Shown here: one piece after another, positions 9,794 to 20,868 of the stretch | Position numbering within the stretch: position 1 is the first letter of the stretch | How the letters are laid out: every line of letters begins with the position of its first letter | Source of the DNA: Pleurostoma richardsiae | Lineage: Eukaryota > Ascomycota > Sordariomycetes > Calosphaeriales > Pleurostomataceae | Assembly: GCA_030052745.1 (NCBI GenBank) | Contig: JANBVO010000005.1 | Span: forward strand, 1 to 64,000 | Direction: 5' to 3' | Length of the DNA stretch: 64,000 nucleotides | Translations under genes and position numbers: made by a program | The notes under the pieces: model-generated | Database searches by the model: none | What the model was told of the DNA's origin: nothing | Seen by the model: only the letters and a program-made list of their open reading frames with translations

Positions 9794-11824
9794 ATGCAGA
9801 ACGAAGAAGGCAACCAGATCGCCGACCGGTCGACGTCATCGCCGCCAACAGCTCCCCCACAGCCGTTGGAGCTACCCTTAACCCCACCAACCAGTCCACC
9901 TCTGGTCCCTGAGGACAACGGCGCAGGCGCATCCAGCTCCAAGCTCTCACTCCCAGCGACACCCTCGTCGCGCTCACGCAAGCAGTACATGGACTCACTC
10001 GTCGTGCCCTCTAATGAGGAGTTCGCCAGGATCTCCGATGTCCAGGTCCACCGGGAGACCGAGCAGAAGCGCCGGTCGCGGGACCTGCAGCGGGAGAGGA
10101 GGTCAATGGACAAGCAGCGCAGGAGCAGGAGCAGCGACCAGATTGCCCAGGCCCCTTCAGAGCAGGGCAGGAGATCTCGGCCCAGCATATTCAAGCGTGG
10201 CAACTCCGGCAGCGTCGACGACTCCATGCGCGCCAAGGCCGCCGTTCTGATCCAGCGGACCTACCGTGGCTATCGAACGCGGCGCGAGATGAAGGGGCTG
10301 GGCCTGGACGCCTCGACTCGCTGGGTCCAGGCGATTCGCGAGGCGCAGTTCCGGCAGATGACGACGCCCCGGGCGAGACCTACCCCTCGAGGGGAGTCGG
10401 CACCACCCGGACAGGACGAGCGGACTGTGTTGGAGCATCCCGCTGACGGGTCGGCTGCGAGCCGATCAGCGACGGCGCGGCACAACTGGAAGAAGGCGAG
10501 CACTATCGCGCGGCGCGCCGGAGGCGACGCTGACACGGGTGATGACTCGAGCTCCTCCGATTCATCCTCGACCTCATCCTCGGATGAATCGATGACGTCG
10601 GAGCAGAAGAAAGCAGAGCGTCTCCGGCGAGAGCAAGCCAAGGAGCGGAGGCGGAAGGAAGCACAAATGATGGGGCTGCAGTACTTCCTAGAGATGGTGG
10701 ATCTGAAGCACCGCTATGGGTCGAATCTGCGTGTCTACCACGAGGAGTGGAAGAATACGGACACGAACGAGAACTTCTTCTACTGGCTGGACTACGGCGA
10801 GGGGCGGAACCTCGACATGACAGCTTGCCCCAGGGAGCGGTTGGATAGGGAGCGGGTGCGCTACCTGTCTAGGGAAGAGCGCCAGTACTACCTCGTAACG
10901 GTGGACGAGCAAGGGCGGCTGTGCTGGGCCAAGAACGGCGCGAGGATCGATACCACGGAGAAGTACAGGGACAGCATCCACGGAATCGTCCCCGCCGACG
11001 ACCCCACGCCGGCGTTCCAGGCGCTCTCGGAGAATCCTACCCGTCTACTGGGAGACTCTAGCACCGGCGAGAGCTCGGACTCGGACGCCTCCGAGTCCGA
11101 GCTGGAGGCCGCACGCGCCGCCAAGTACGCCGACGGCCCGGGCAATGCCAAGGGCATGAAGAAGGTGAGCCACATCTCCGCCACGACGGTCATGAACCAG
11201 CTGCTGCGCAAGTCGGTGCGGAAGAACACGTGGATCTTCGTCGCCGACACCAGCTTCCGCTTGTACGTCGGCATCAAGAACTCGGGCGCCTTCCAGCACT
11301 CCTCCTTCCTGCAGGGGTCGCGCATCTCCGCGGCCGGGCTGATCAAGATCCGCAACGGGCGCCTCACCTCGCTCAGCCCGCTGAGCGGCCACTACCGGCC
11401 GCCGGCGTCCAGCTTCCGCGCCTTCGTGCGGTCGCTCAAGGAGGAGGGCGTCGACATGAGCCGCGTCTCCATCTCCAAGTCGTACGCCGTGCTGGTCGGG
11501 CTCGAGTTCTACATGAAGACGCGGCGCAAGGGCAAGGAGCTCGTCCAGAAGGCGACGCGCCGCCGCGAGAAGATGGTCCACCCGGAGGAGGTCCGCCGGC
11601 AGGACGAGGCCCTGCGCGACAAGTCGCAGAGCGCGGCGGCCGAGCGGCGGTTCCTGGAGGAGCAGGAGGAGCGCGGGAGGGAGGAGAACAGCGCCGGCGT
11701 GCAGCTGATGCAGAAGCTCCACCTGTCGCCGCGGGTGCCTGCCGGGCAGAAAGGGGGCGGCGACGAGGAAGAAGAGAATGTGGCGGGTGCGGGAGAGGTC
11801 GTGGGCGCGAACATCGAGAGGTGA
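9794..11824 (+). CDS. IQ calmodulin-binding motif protein of the IQM type
   Basis: This single exon gives about 676 aa from the ATG at 9794 (A at -3). An upstream in-frame ATG at 9635 would add 53 residues, but that stretch looks like a CT-rich fungal 5' UTR. The N-terminus is low-complexity Ser/Pro/Arg-rich. An IQ motif, VLIQRTYRGYRTRREMKG, lies near residues 148-166. Residues about 293-570 match the conserved core of plant IQM proteins: DLKHRYGSNLRVYHEEW, NFFYWLDYGEGRNLD, VADTSFRLYVGIKNSGAFQH and SPLSGHYRPP. The tail is a charged Arg/Glu helix followed by a disordered end. Known: IQ motifs bind calmodulin without calcium, and plant IQM proteins are calmodulin-responsive signalling proteins. 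Inferred: a cytosolic calmodulin effector of unknown task. Family membership is clear; the fungal function is not. Confidence 0.82.
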   Translation: MQNEEGNQIADRSTSSPPTAPPQPLELPLTPPTSPPLVPEDNGAGASSSKLSLPATPSSRSRKQYMDSLVVPSNEEFARISDVQVHRETEQKRRSRDLQRERRSMDKQRRSRSSDQIAQAPSEQGRRSRPSIFKRGNSGSVDDSMRAKAAVLIQRTYRGYRTRREMKGLGLDASTRWVQAIREAQFRQMTTPRARPTPRGESAPPGQDERTVLEHPADGSAASRSATARHNWKKASTIARRAGGDADTGDDSSSSDSSSTSSSDESMTSEQKKAERLRREQAKERRRKEAQMMGLQYFLEMVDLKHRYGSNLRVYHEEWKNTDTNENFFYWLDYGEGRNLDMTACPRERLDRERVRYLSREERQYYLVTVDEQGRLCWAKNGARIDTTEKYRDSIHGIVPADDPTPAFQALSENPTRLLGDSSTGESSDSDASESELEAARAAKYADGPGNAKGMKKVSHISATTVMNQLLRKSVRKNTWIFVADTSFRLYVGIKNSGAFQHSSFLQGSRISAAGLIKIRNGRLTSLSPLSGHYRPPASSFRAFVRSLKEEGVDMSRVSISKSYAVLVGLEFYMKTRRKGKELVQKATRRREKMVHPEEVRRQDEALRDKSQSAAAERRFLEEQEERGREENSAGVQLMQKLHLSPRVPAGQKGGGDEEEENVAGAGEVVGANIER

Positions 11825-12115
11825 GGAGTCGGCGATGGTATTTACAGGGTGGTTTCTAGATTCTCACGGTGGATTTATGATGTGTTTTATACCCAAGGTC
11901 GGTCTCTGTTTTATGACCTGTCTCTAGAACGTTACGATTCATGACCCCTAAGCTCCTTTGAAGAACCGAGGCCAGGCCAGGTGCCCGTTGCTGTTTTATC
12001 TCTATCTCTCCTCGCTGAGATATGCGAATTGGTATATATATCTGACATTGTTCCTTACACAAAACAATATGTACTAGAGAAGCTTCCCAGGACCACCGGG
12101 AGAGGATTACATGTT

Positions 12116-13178
12116 TTAATTAAAGAGAAACTCCTTCAGGACCGGCGAGCCAGAGAACTCCGGGTTGAGTAGAATACAGCTGTAGAGAGCAGAGAGTCAG
12201 TACATAACATGCGGGCGAGGCAGAGACGAGAGAAACTGAGACGCACTTTAAGAAGTATTGCAGTCCGGCCCTCCGCTTCTCGAGGAATCTCGGGCGGAAC
12301 TTGGAGATGACGCTTTTGGGCGGCAGCTCAGGCACGGCGGCCTCGAAGCCCGGGAAGGAGTGCACGAGCCGCCGGCGGAACTCGTCGAACTCCGAGTAGC
12401 GCTTTCGAATGTTCATGTACGATCCCTAGCAGAAGTTCGAGTTAGCAGGATCCATCACGGATAGGCCTCACTGGCATTTCCATTCCTCGCTCCCGAGCTG
12501 AAAAGCCACTGTGCGGACAAAGAGCTGGGGTAAGAACAGGACAGCACTCACGCTCAGCGTCTCGACTTTGATATTATACACCACAAAAGCGCCGACGTTG
12601 GTCGCGCTGCCGTTGACCACGACGTAGTCGGTCACCTCCACGCTCTTAGCCCAGCACGCCTTGTTCTTATCCCTCCCCGTCGCCGCCGCCCCGCCCCCGT
12701 TGCCCCTCCCCCGGCCAGCGTCGTCGTCATCGCGCTCGTTGTCTCGCAGCGTGATCGCCCCGGGAGGCAGCAGGCTGTCCGTGGACACGCTGCGCTGGTG
12801 CGAACGGTGCGAGGCTTGCTGTCCGTTGCCGCCCTGCGGGAAGGACCAATACGGCGGGGACGTCACGGGGGAGGTGACGCGTTCCAGGGCCGGGGGAATA
12901 TCTGGCTCGGGGGCAGACGAGAGAGTCGTAGAAGGGATCACTGGGCGCTGTTGCTGGGGGCGGCCATCTGTGGCGGCAGCAGACAGGGCGGGACCGTCGT
13001 CTTGCGGAGGCAACGGGGGGTCAAAGGGCGGGAACTGCTCCGTCGCGGAAGCCGCGTCATCGGTCTGGAGTTTCGCGACGCCGTTTTCGTTCAGCTGGCG
13101 GTCGGGAGCGGGCTCTGGAGGCGGTGACGGTCCTGCGGATGACGCCATGGAGCCATGTGAGGCGTTGATGGCGCTCAA
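12116..13178 (-). CDS. YPT35: PX-domain protein, Ypt35-like endosomal/vacuolar adaptor
   Basis: Three exons (13178..12552, 12425..12247, 12179..12116) encode about 289 aa in consistent phase. The first 150 residues are Pro/Ser/Gly-rich and disordered. The C-terminal 130 residues form a PX domain: SVEVTDYVVV, VYNIKVETLSG, then RKRYSEFDEFRRRL with the phosphoinositide-binding RYSEF, the Pro-rich PELPPKSVISKF, RFLEKRRAGLQYF and the end NCILLNPEFSG. Placing the PX domain at the extreme C-terminus, with this ending, fits yeast Ypt35. Known: Ypt35 binds PI3P on endosomes and vacuoles and recruits Vps13 to membrane contact sites through an N-terminal motif. The terminal exon is only 64 bp and is easily missed. 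The gene converges on the IQM-type gene with about 290 bp between them. Confidence 0.8.
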
Positions 13179-14646
13179 TTCATTGGGATGCCGAATGCGT
13201 TGAGGCGGTCAAGGAGGAAGATGGTGGGGAGACCTTCAGGGCTGGATGGGCAGAGCTGGTGATGATGTCGTTTTGCGACGGGGAATTGGCTTAGCTTTGT
13301 CTTCTTAAATTGACCGGGGGGCCCTGTGCACCTAATGTGAACGAGGTATTCCCCACCCTACCTGGCCGGCAAAATTCCCCGTTAAACATATATGGATTAA
13401 ATGTAGGTGTTTATTTCTCTATGACTACTACATATAATCTTAAGAGAGTTTATACGAATTTAAAGTCTACTATTGTCAAGCCTTTAAGGTTACAGGGCAC
13501 AGGGCCTTCTAGGGTCTAAACAGGTGAAACGGGCCTGCAACAACCTTCGAGTCTGGGCTTGCACACCAGGTGGAGTCCCTGTCCAAACAGGCGCATCCTA
13601 CCAAATGCTCCCTACATTCCTGAGATATAGACGTCAATGTGTACAGGTTGCCTTCATCTCCGTCAACTGTGCACTCCGATACAACCTCCTGTGCAGCTGC
13701 CCTGTAGCCCAACAGAAAGTAAAAAGATAATTTAAGTTGAAACGGAATGATAAACTACTATGGAAAATAAAGACGATAGAGAAAGATCGTACGAGAGGTT
13801 TATATAAGAATCCTCTAAGTCGAGCTTCCACGAAAGATAGGGAATTTATGTCCGGACAGTAACTATCGCCGATGGCGACGAGAAGTAAACGACGTCGGCT
13901 TGACAAGAAAGATTTGTACGACTTTGAAGCAGACAAATGATAAGAACCGGGTCGCAGCCGTAAGACATACTGTATATGCTTAGCACATGCAGTTTCCAGA
14001 GTTGTTCACTGAGGGGATCAAGGCCTAGATTGAGGACAGGCCGGCGTCGAAGGCGTTTAAAGACGTATCGCTTCTTAAGATCACGTTGCGGGTACATTCA
14101 AAGATCGAGCCGAGAACGATCTCTTTTGAGTAGCCAGACAGGGGGACCACTTGCTTTCTACACTGGCCAACTTCCGCAAGACTTAGAGTTCTCAATCATC
14201 ATTCTACTCTCTGTGTTGCGGGGCAGCTGCAACCACAGGCTGCCGTAGACAAATGCTTTCGCTTTTATTTCCATATTGGGAGTCGCCAATATTACCTTCT
14301 TTGACTGATCACGGGAGCGATTTCACTAGACCTACTTTCATTAGCACCCATAGCGCTGTGTTAGTTTCCATTTATGGACCAGCACCTACTAAACGGATAT
14401 CGTGCTTCCTAGCCAACTGATGGTTACACGAGAGAGCGCCGTCCTCACCCGTACTCCATCCGGCCAGATTTCGGACGATCCAAGCAGGCCACAAAAGGCG
14501 CAAGCCGAAGTGTCACGACCTCTTACAAAATTACAAAATACCATGGCTAATGCTGTCTCTCCTCGTGCTGTCCCCGGCTGCACTCACCTAGATTCACTCT
14601 CAATGCTCGTGGATTTGGTCGTATAGACCTTTAGGTCACCGTCGCC
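13179..14646. other. TpA-rich gene-poor stretch, probably an eroded repeat, plus the promoter of the first SDR
   Basis: From about 13,370 to 14,300 the sequence is rich in TA dinucleotides (for example CATATATGG and TTTATATAAG) with many interrupted frames on both strands, unlike flanking GC-rich genes. Minus-strand open pieces between 13,509 and 13,936 look like leftovers of a coding region, but no transposase, polymerase or integrase motif could be recognised. The shift fits decay of repeated DNA by mutation toward TpA. About 300 bp before 14647 should be the SDR promoter. Confidence 0.35.
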
Positions 14647-15623
14647 ATGCCTCTCTATCAGCCGCCCGATGTCAACACTCCAGTACTCTCGCAGTTTTCC
14701 CTCAAGGGAAAGATCGCGGCCGTTACTGGCGGCGCCCGAGGAATCGGCATCGAGGTCGTCCGAGGACTGGCCGAAGCCGGCGCAGATGTCGCGCTCATCT
14801 ATACCTCGAGCAGAGATGCAACGGAGTCCGCGGCAAAGATCGCAAAGGCTACCGGTGTACGTGTTGAAGCCTTTCAGAGCAACGTCGCTTCTAGATCCGC
14901 CATCCTCGACACGCTTGAGCTAATCGCACGAGACTTCGGCAACGGCCGTCTCGATATCGTCGTCGCGAATGCGGGTGTTTGTGCCAACGTCCCTAGCCTC
15001 GAGTATGACGAGTCGTCATGGGCGAAAAACAACAGCGTTAATTATGATGGGGTCATGTGGACAGCACAGGCGGCAGGCAAGATATTTAAGAGGCAAGGAA
15101 CGGGCAACCTCATCATCACGGCGTCCGTCAGCGCTATCCTCGTCAACATTCCGCAAACCCAAGCTGCGTATAATGCCTCCAAGGCAGCTGTCGTTCACCT
15201 CGCTAAGAGCTTGGCTGTGGAATGGGTTGACTTTGCCAGGGTCAACTGCATATCACCCGGATTCATCGAGACCAAAAGTAAGTTTCAGGACTCATCTTGT
15301 CTTGTAGCCCTTCCTATTGGATCCCTGTCTCGCTGCGGTCCAAGTTGACCTTGGTATTGACAATGATGCAGTGCTGTCCTCTCAGCCTAAGGAGCTGTAT
15401 GCTCAATGGTTAAGTATGATCCCTGCACGACGGATTTGCCATCCGGCCGAGTTGAAGAGCGTAAGTATTTCGGTTTGCTAGGATACCTTGGTTTCACATG
15501 TGGTGCTGTCGGTCATGATGCTAAATCTGAGTCTCCCAGGCTTATGTCTTTCTCGCAAGTGCCGCGTGCTCCTACATGACCGGCAGTAATATTGTCATAG
15601 ACGGTGGCTACACTTTGCCGTAG
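14647..15623 (+). CDS. Short-chain dehydrogenase/reductase, polyol (sorbose/xylulose reductase-like) type, copy 1
   Basis: Three exons (14647..15277, 15372..15460, 15540..15623) encode 267 aa. Classical SDR features are seen: cofactor motif TGGARGIG, VANAGVCAN, catalytic Ser in ITASVSAI, YNASKAA with the Tyr-x3-Lys pair, and the end TGSNIVIDGGYTLP. The sequence resembles fungal NADPH-dependent sorbose/L-xylulose/mannitol dehydrogenases (Sou1/Sou2, Lxr). Known for these: reversible reduction of a ketose to a polyol in the cytosol. The start MPLYQPPDVN matches that of the second copy at 23406-24338, with which it shares exon lengths and intron positions exactly. It is the leftmost enzyme of the sugar/polyol cluster and is followed by the co-directional SurE gene. 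The exact substrate is unknown. Confidence 0.85.
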
Positions 15624-16223
15624 GGGCATAGTGACGAGCACAAGAAGAACATATGTATTTTGACAGCAAGACCTAGTTCAGAATGGAGGTCTTATAATAC
15701 AACGTTAGACAGCATAGAACCCGCTCTAGTTCAAGAGGTTAGAAATGGAATCAATACTATCGACAAGCATAGCTACTGAGCATCTGCATGCTCGATTGGG
15801 TCGGGACCCGGGTCATACATGGCAGAAAGATACATCTGGTGGCTCTGTACCTGGTACTACTACGAAGGTGGATGGCCAAAGTTTTGCATGCTACCATTTC
15901 GTGTTCTTCGTGATGGAGACACCTAGGACGTCCGTGACGGCGCTTGCCGAAGCACGGCCAGCTAAACAGCATGGAATGGGATCCTTGTGATGGGATCTTT
16001 ATTAGGGCGTCATCCAACGTGCGGTAACTTCCGATCAGTTGCTGCAATGATGCTAACTCGGGGACGTGGCCCGTTTATAAGTGACCGCATCACGCGCACG
16101 ACCTATAAAACTCTCCGCTACCGACATGAGAAAACTCCGCCGTTCCGTGATCGCGTAGTTCCTCCATATCTGATAAGATGGGCGTGGATATGCAGAGCGA
16201 TAGGGCACCTTCACTCCTTCACC
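15624..16223. other. Intergenic region upstream of SurE
   Basis: About 600 bp separates copy 1 SDR and the SurE-like gene. It contains the shared TGCGGTAA motif at 16020-16030. An in-frame extension of the SurE frame reaches back to 15987 but lacks family resemblance, so it is treated as untranslated. Confidence 0.5.
16020..16030 (+). promoter_or_regulatory. TGCGGTAACTT motif upstream of SurE
   Basis: TGCGGTAACTT lies about 195 bp before the SurE start. It resembles TGCGGTAATTTT at 18336 and TGCGGCAATTTT and TGCGGTAATATA at 24675-24703, all in intergenic regions of the same cluster. The CGG triplet is the usual half-site of Zn2Cys6 regulators, so this may be a site of the cluster regulator (inference). 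Confidence 0.4.
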
Positions 16224-17128
16224 ATGCATATCCTTGTCGTCAACGACGACGGCCCTCCGTCTAACATCTCTCCTTATGTACAAAGCTTAGTTGACGAACT
16301 TCAGTCCGCCGGCCACGTCGTCTCCGTCGTCCTGCCCTACACTCAACAATCATGGATTGGAAAGGCGCACATGATTGACCGGGTAGTCCGGTGCGTGCCG
16401 TCGGACAATCCAGACCAAGAAGGCTGGTTCTTCGTCAACGGCACGCCGGCCACCTGTGCCCAGGTCGGCTTGAATCATCTCTTTCAGAATCGAGGACCAG
16501 TAGACCTGGTCGTCTGTGGCCCAAACTTCGGACAGAACATAACGGTCTTGTTTGCGCTGTCCTCCGGAACGCTCGGTGCCGCTATGGAAGCCGCTCTGTG
16601 CGGGAAATACGCGATCGCATTGAGCTACAGCAAACCCCTTGTCTGCAAACCCCAAGCCGTCACCGCGACTGCCAGACACAGCGTCAGGATCATTGAGGCG
16701 CTCGTAAAGCAGTGGCCTCGGGACGGCAGCGTGGACATATACAGTGTTAATATGCCGGTGGAGGCCGATGTAGCGGGACGAAAGGTGGTCTGGTGCGGGA
16801 TCTTGGAGAATCACTGGCACGGAGAGAGCTCTTTCGAGGAGCTGACGACTACTCCCAACGAAGCAGTAGACAAGTCAGCGGTCAAAAAGGAGCCTGTGAC
16901 TCGCTACTTCCGATGGGCACCCAATTTGGGTCATATCGATCGGATCTTAAACGCCGCACCGGTCGGGACGGACGGATGGGCGACGAGGAACGGTTATACG
17001 AGGCAGGTCACTGGACTTTGACTGATTCGTAGGAGCCTCGAAACTAACAGCGTTCCAGCATAACACCTTTACAGGCAAACTTCCTCGAGCAGGCATCCGA
17101 CTTGTATGGATCGGACTTCACAGTCTAG
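16224..17128 (+). CDS. SurE-like survival protein/acid phosphatase (5'/3'-nucleotidase family)
   Basis: Two exons (16224..17002, 17059..17128) encode 282 aa. The start CACCATGCATATCC gives MHILVVNDDGPPSN, with the metal-binding NDDG of SurE. Other family marks are VNGTPATCAQVGLNH, CGPNFGQNITVLFALSSGT and DIYSVNMP. Known: SurE enzymes are metal-dependent phosphatases on nucleotides or other phosphomonoesters; in fungi the domain occurs alone or fused to a tubulin-tyrosine-ligase domain (Pby1). No TTL domain is present here. The end is restored only if the 56-bp intron uses a GC donor (GAG|GCAGGT), giving GYTSITPLQANFLEQ, which fits the conserved SurE end; without splicing the protein stops after RQVTGL. 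In the cluster it could dephosphorylate a sugar or polyol phosphate (inference). Confidence 0.83.
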
Positions 17129-17291
17129 GCAGTCTCATCCAGAGAAAATCCGCTCATGCAAGTATCGCAGTTGAATCTTTCTATGCTCATCTATCTTTGT
17201 CTATGATTCCCAGTGTTGTGTCTAGGCCATCTACCGTTTCGTGTCGCAGTCTAGATACTTCCATCACGTCTATCCTCGCCTTCTGGAGCGC

Positions 17292-18551
<1,260 letters not shown>

Positions 18552-19825
18552 ATGGCAGTAAGTAGAATGGGTATTGCTAGGAGGTGCACTGAATGACTGG
18601 CCGACAGGTGAACCCCTCTTTCGTACTTCGTGCGGTGAAAGATGTTGTCATTGAAGACAGGCCCAAGCCGGCGTTGGAGGATCAGAACGATGTGATTCTC
18701 CATGTTGCCCAAACAGGCATCTGTGGTAGCGACGTAAGTTGAGATATTTCCTTCCTCTTCCCCTCCGTAATACTGATATTACTGCTCAGAGCTAATGTCC
18801 ATCAAGGTGCACTAGTATGTTCTATATATTCAAGCCCTCGCTCCAGGAGCAACAACTGACCTAGTCCTCCGCGCACAAGCTGGCAACGAGGCCGTATCGG
18901 TAACTATATCCTCACCGGGCCTATGGTCCTCGGACACGAGTCTTCAGGCGTTGTTGTCGAGGTCGGTTCGCTCGTCAAGCACCTCAAGCCCGGCGACAGG
19001 GTTGCCATTGAGCCAGGTGTCCCTTGCCGACGATGCGACTACTGCAAGAAGGGGTCTTATCATCTCTGCGGTGATATGGTCTTCGCGGCAACTCCTCCTT
19101 GGGACGGAACGTTGGCTAAGTACTATGTGAATGCCGCCGACTTCTGTTACAAGATCCCTGACTCCATGGACTTGGAAGAGGCAGCCATGGTGGAGCCCGT
19201 GTCAGTCGCTTGTGCCATTGCGAAGACCGCCGACCTCCGGGCTCACCAGACTGTTGTTGTCATGGGTTGTGGCCCCATCGGTATCCTCTGCCAGGCAGTC
19301 GCCAAGAAATACGGCGCAAAGAGAGTCATCGGGGTGGACGTTGTGCAATCGAGGCTGGATCTCGCAAAGCAATACGGAGCGGACGGGACCTTCCTCCCTC
19401 CGCGTGTGGCGTCCGGTGTCGAGCCAAGTGCACACGCCGAGAACGTAGCCGCGCAAATTCGCGATACCTTCGACTTGGGAGACGGCGCGGACGTCGTCCT
19501 GGAGTGCTCTGGCGCTGAGGCGTGCATACAGATGGGGATCTATGTTGCCAAGAGAGGCGGAACATTTGTCCAGGCCGGAATGGGCAAGGAGAACGTGCTG
19601 TTCCCTATCACCGCGGTCTGCACGCAGGGACTGGTGATCAAAGGGTCTATCCGATACTTGAACGGCTGCTATCCAGCGGCAATCGACTTAATCTCCAGCG
19701 GTGAGATTGACGCTAAGAGACTGATTACGAACAGGTTCAAGTTCGAACAGTCAGAGGAAGCATTTGACTTGGTGAGGCAGGGCAGACACGATGTCTTCAA
19801 GGTTATGATTGCGGGTGTGCCGTAG
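18552..19825 (+). CDS. Zinc-dependent polyol dehydrogenase (xylitol/sorbitol/arabinitol dehydrogenase type, MDR family)
   Basis: Four exons (18552..18557, 18608..18733, 18807..18814, 18880..19825) encode 361 aa in consistent phase. The first exon holds only Met-Ala and the third is an 8-bp microexon supplying V-H and two bases of Tyr in GICGSDVHYWQRG. Catalytic zinc ligands are the Cys of GICGSD and the His and Glu of LGHESS. The structural zinc set is the Cys of [15 protein letters not shown]. The NAD-binding motif is [10 protein letters not shown], followed by VIGVDVV with an acidic residue at the strand end, favouring NAD. Known reaction for the family: polyol + NAD to ketose + NADH, for example xylitol to D-xylulose. 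It is divergent from the mannitol-type SDR and upstream of the sugar porter. Residues around the active site do not settle the substrate. Confidence 0.88.
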
Positions 19826-20868
19826 ACGCGACTTCGTCGCCTCACTATGCTATTCACATGATTAATAGGTAGCAAAGTCGCTAGGCTACAACTGTAAATC
19901 AAAAATTTAATAGTTATGAAGTGATTACCTTGCCAAATATCTCGAACTTCGTAGAAAGCTTCGTGCCGTACTGGCTGACGCCAAGTTGTGGTGCCCACGT
20001 CATTCCTCAACACTCGGCGTTCTAACATATTCGCTCCTGAGCCTGTTGAGAGATAGGGACAAGATGGAAATGTCCCTTCAAGTCTCACCATCTAGTCTCC
20101 ATATACCTTCCACTGGCTTTGCCTTCATAATCTGTCGATTATTTCCTGGATAATAAGCACTCTGATAAGTGCTCGTGGTTATTCCTTTCCCCCGAAATCA
20201 TCAGATGTGCTGAGCATACCGTGATGTCCTCGAACCCAGACAGACTTTCTCTGTTTTGAGATGTGCGAGCGGAGGCCTCACAGGGAAGAGGCAAGGAAAC
20301 CCGAACTCCGTCGACGTTTATGAGACGCGAAAATTGCCCGTTCCGGCAAGGTAGCCCAGAGGCTCCGCAGTTGCCACATAAGCGCGATCCCAAACGTCCC
20401 GTTGGTCTGCATGTGTGCCACTCGGTGGCTAACGGGTATACCTTCACCTTTTACCCCGACGCATTCGACTCCGCGTATGCGGGGAAGATATGGGATAGAC
20501 TCCGGGGACCGTTCGCTGAAACCTTCGGTGGTTCTGCGAAGTACTACTCCGCATTGTTAACCATTCCAAAGGAAGTCCCACATTCAGGGGTTCCGGGGAA
20601 AGGGATGCCACCATACTTCCCCGGTTCTCCAGGTCTTGGAACACTCATCATGCCCCGGAGCATCGGCAAATGGCATCTCTCTGCCCCTCTAGGACAGGGG
20701 ATTAGTGAGCTGTGTAAGAGACGTGAAGACATAGTGACAACATGCAAGTATATTTCAGGGAAGTATAAATCCGGACCAAGTCTTACCTTCAGTGAGAACA
20801 CAACCCACACTCTCTCCATCTATATCTTGACGAACTCTGAGCTTCAACACAGCTAAATTTTCAGAATC
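19826..20868. promoter_or_regulatory. Long upstream region of the sugar porter with clustered CreA-type boxes
   Basis: The 1.04-kb region has one chance open frame (20263-20856) without domain or splice support. Between 20479 and 20658 it carries GCGGGG, CCGGGG (twice) and CCCCGG (twice), all matching the SYGGRG consensus of the carbon repressor CreA/Cre1. Glucose repression of the porter is therefore likely (inference). Confidence 0.5.
20479..20658. promoter_or_regulatory. Cluster of five CreA/Mig1-like SYGGRG boxes
   Basis: Sites are GCGGGG 20479-20484, CCGGGG 20502-20507, CCGGGG 20593-20598, and on the other strand at 20619-20624 and 20653-20658. Paired close SYGGRG sites are the known arrangement for functional CreA repression. 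All lie 210-390 bp before the porter start. Confidence 0.5.

Noticed and set aside
11230-11859. 209-codon plus-strand frame within the IQM-type gene
   Set aside because: GC-rich overlapping frame of a well-supported coding region.
13509-13936. Possible transposon coding remnants
   Set aside because: No transposase or polymerase motif could be identified, so no element family is named; kept only as an eroded-repeat suspicion.
20263-20856. 197-codon frame upstream of the sugar porter
   Set aside because: No family resemblance, lies in a CreA-box promoter, and does not splice into the porter.
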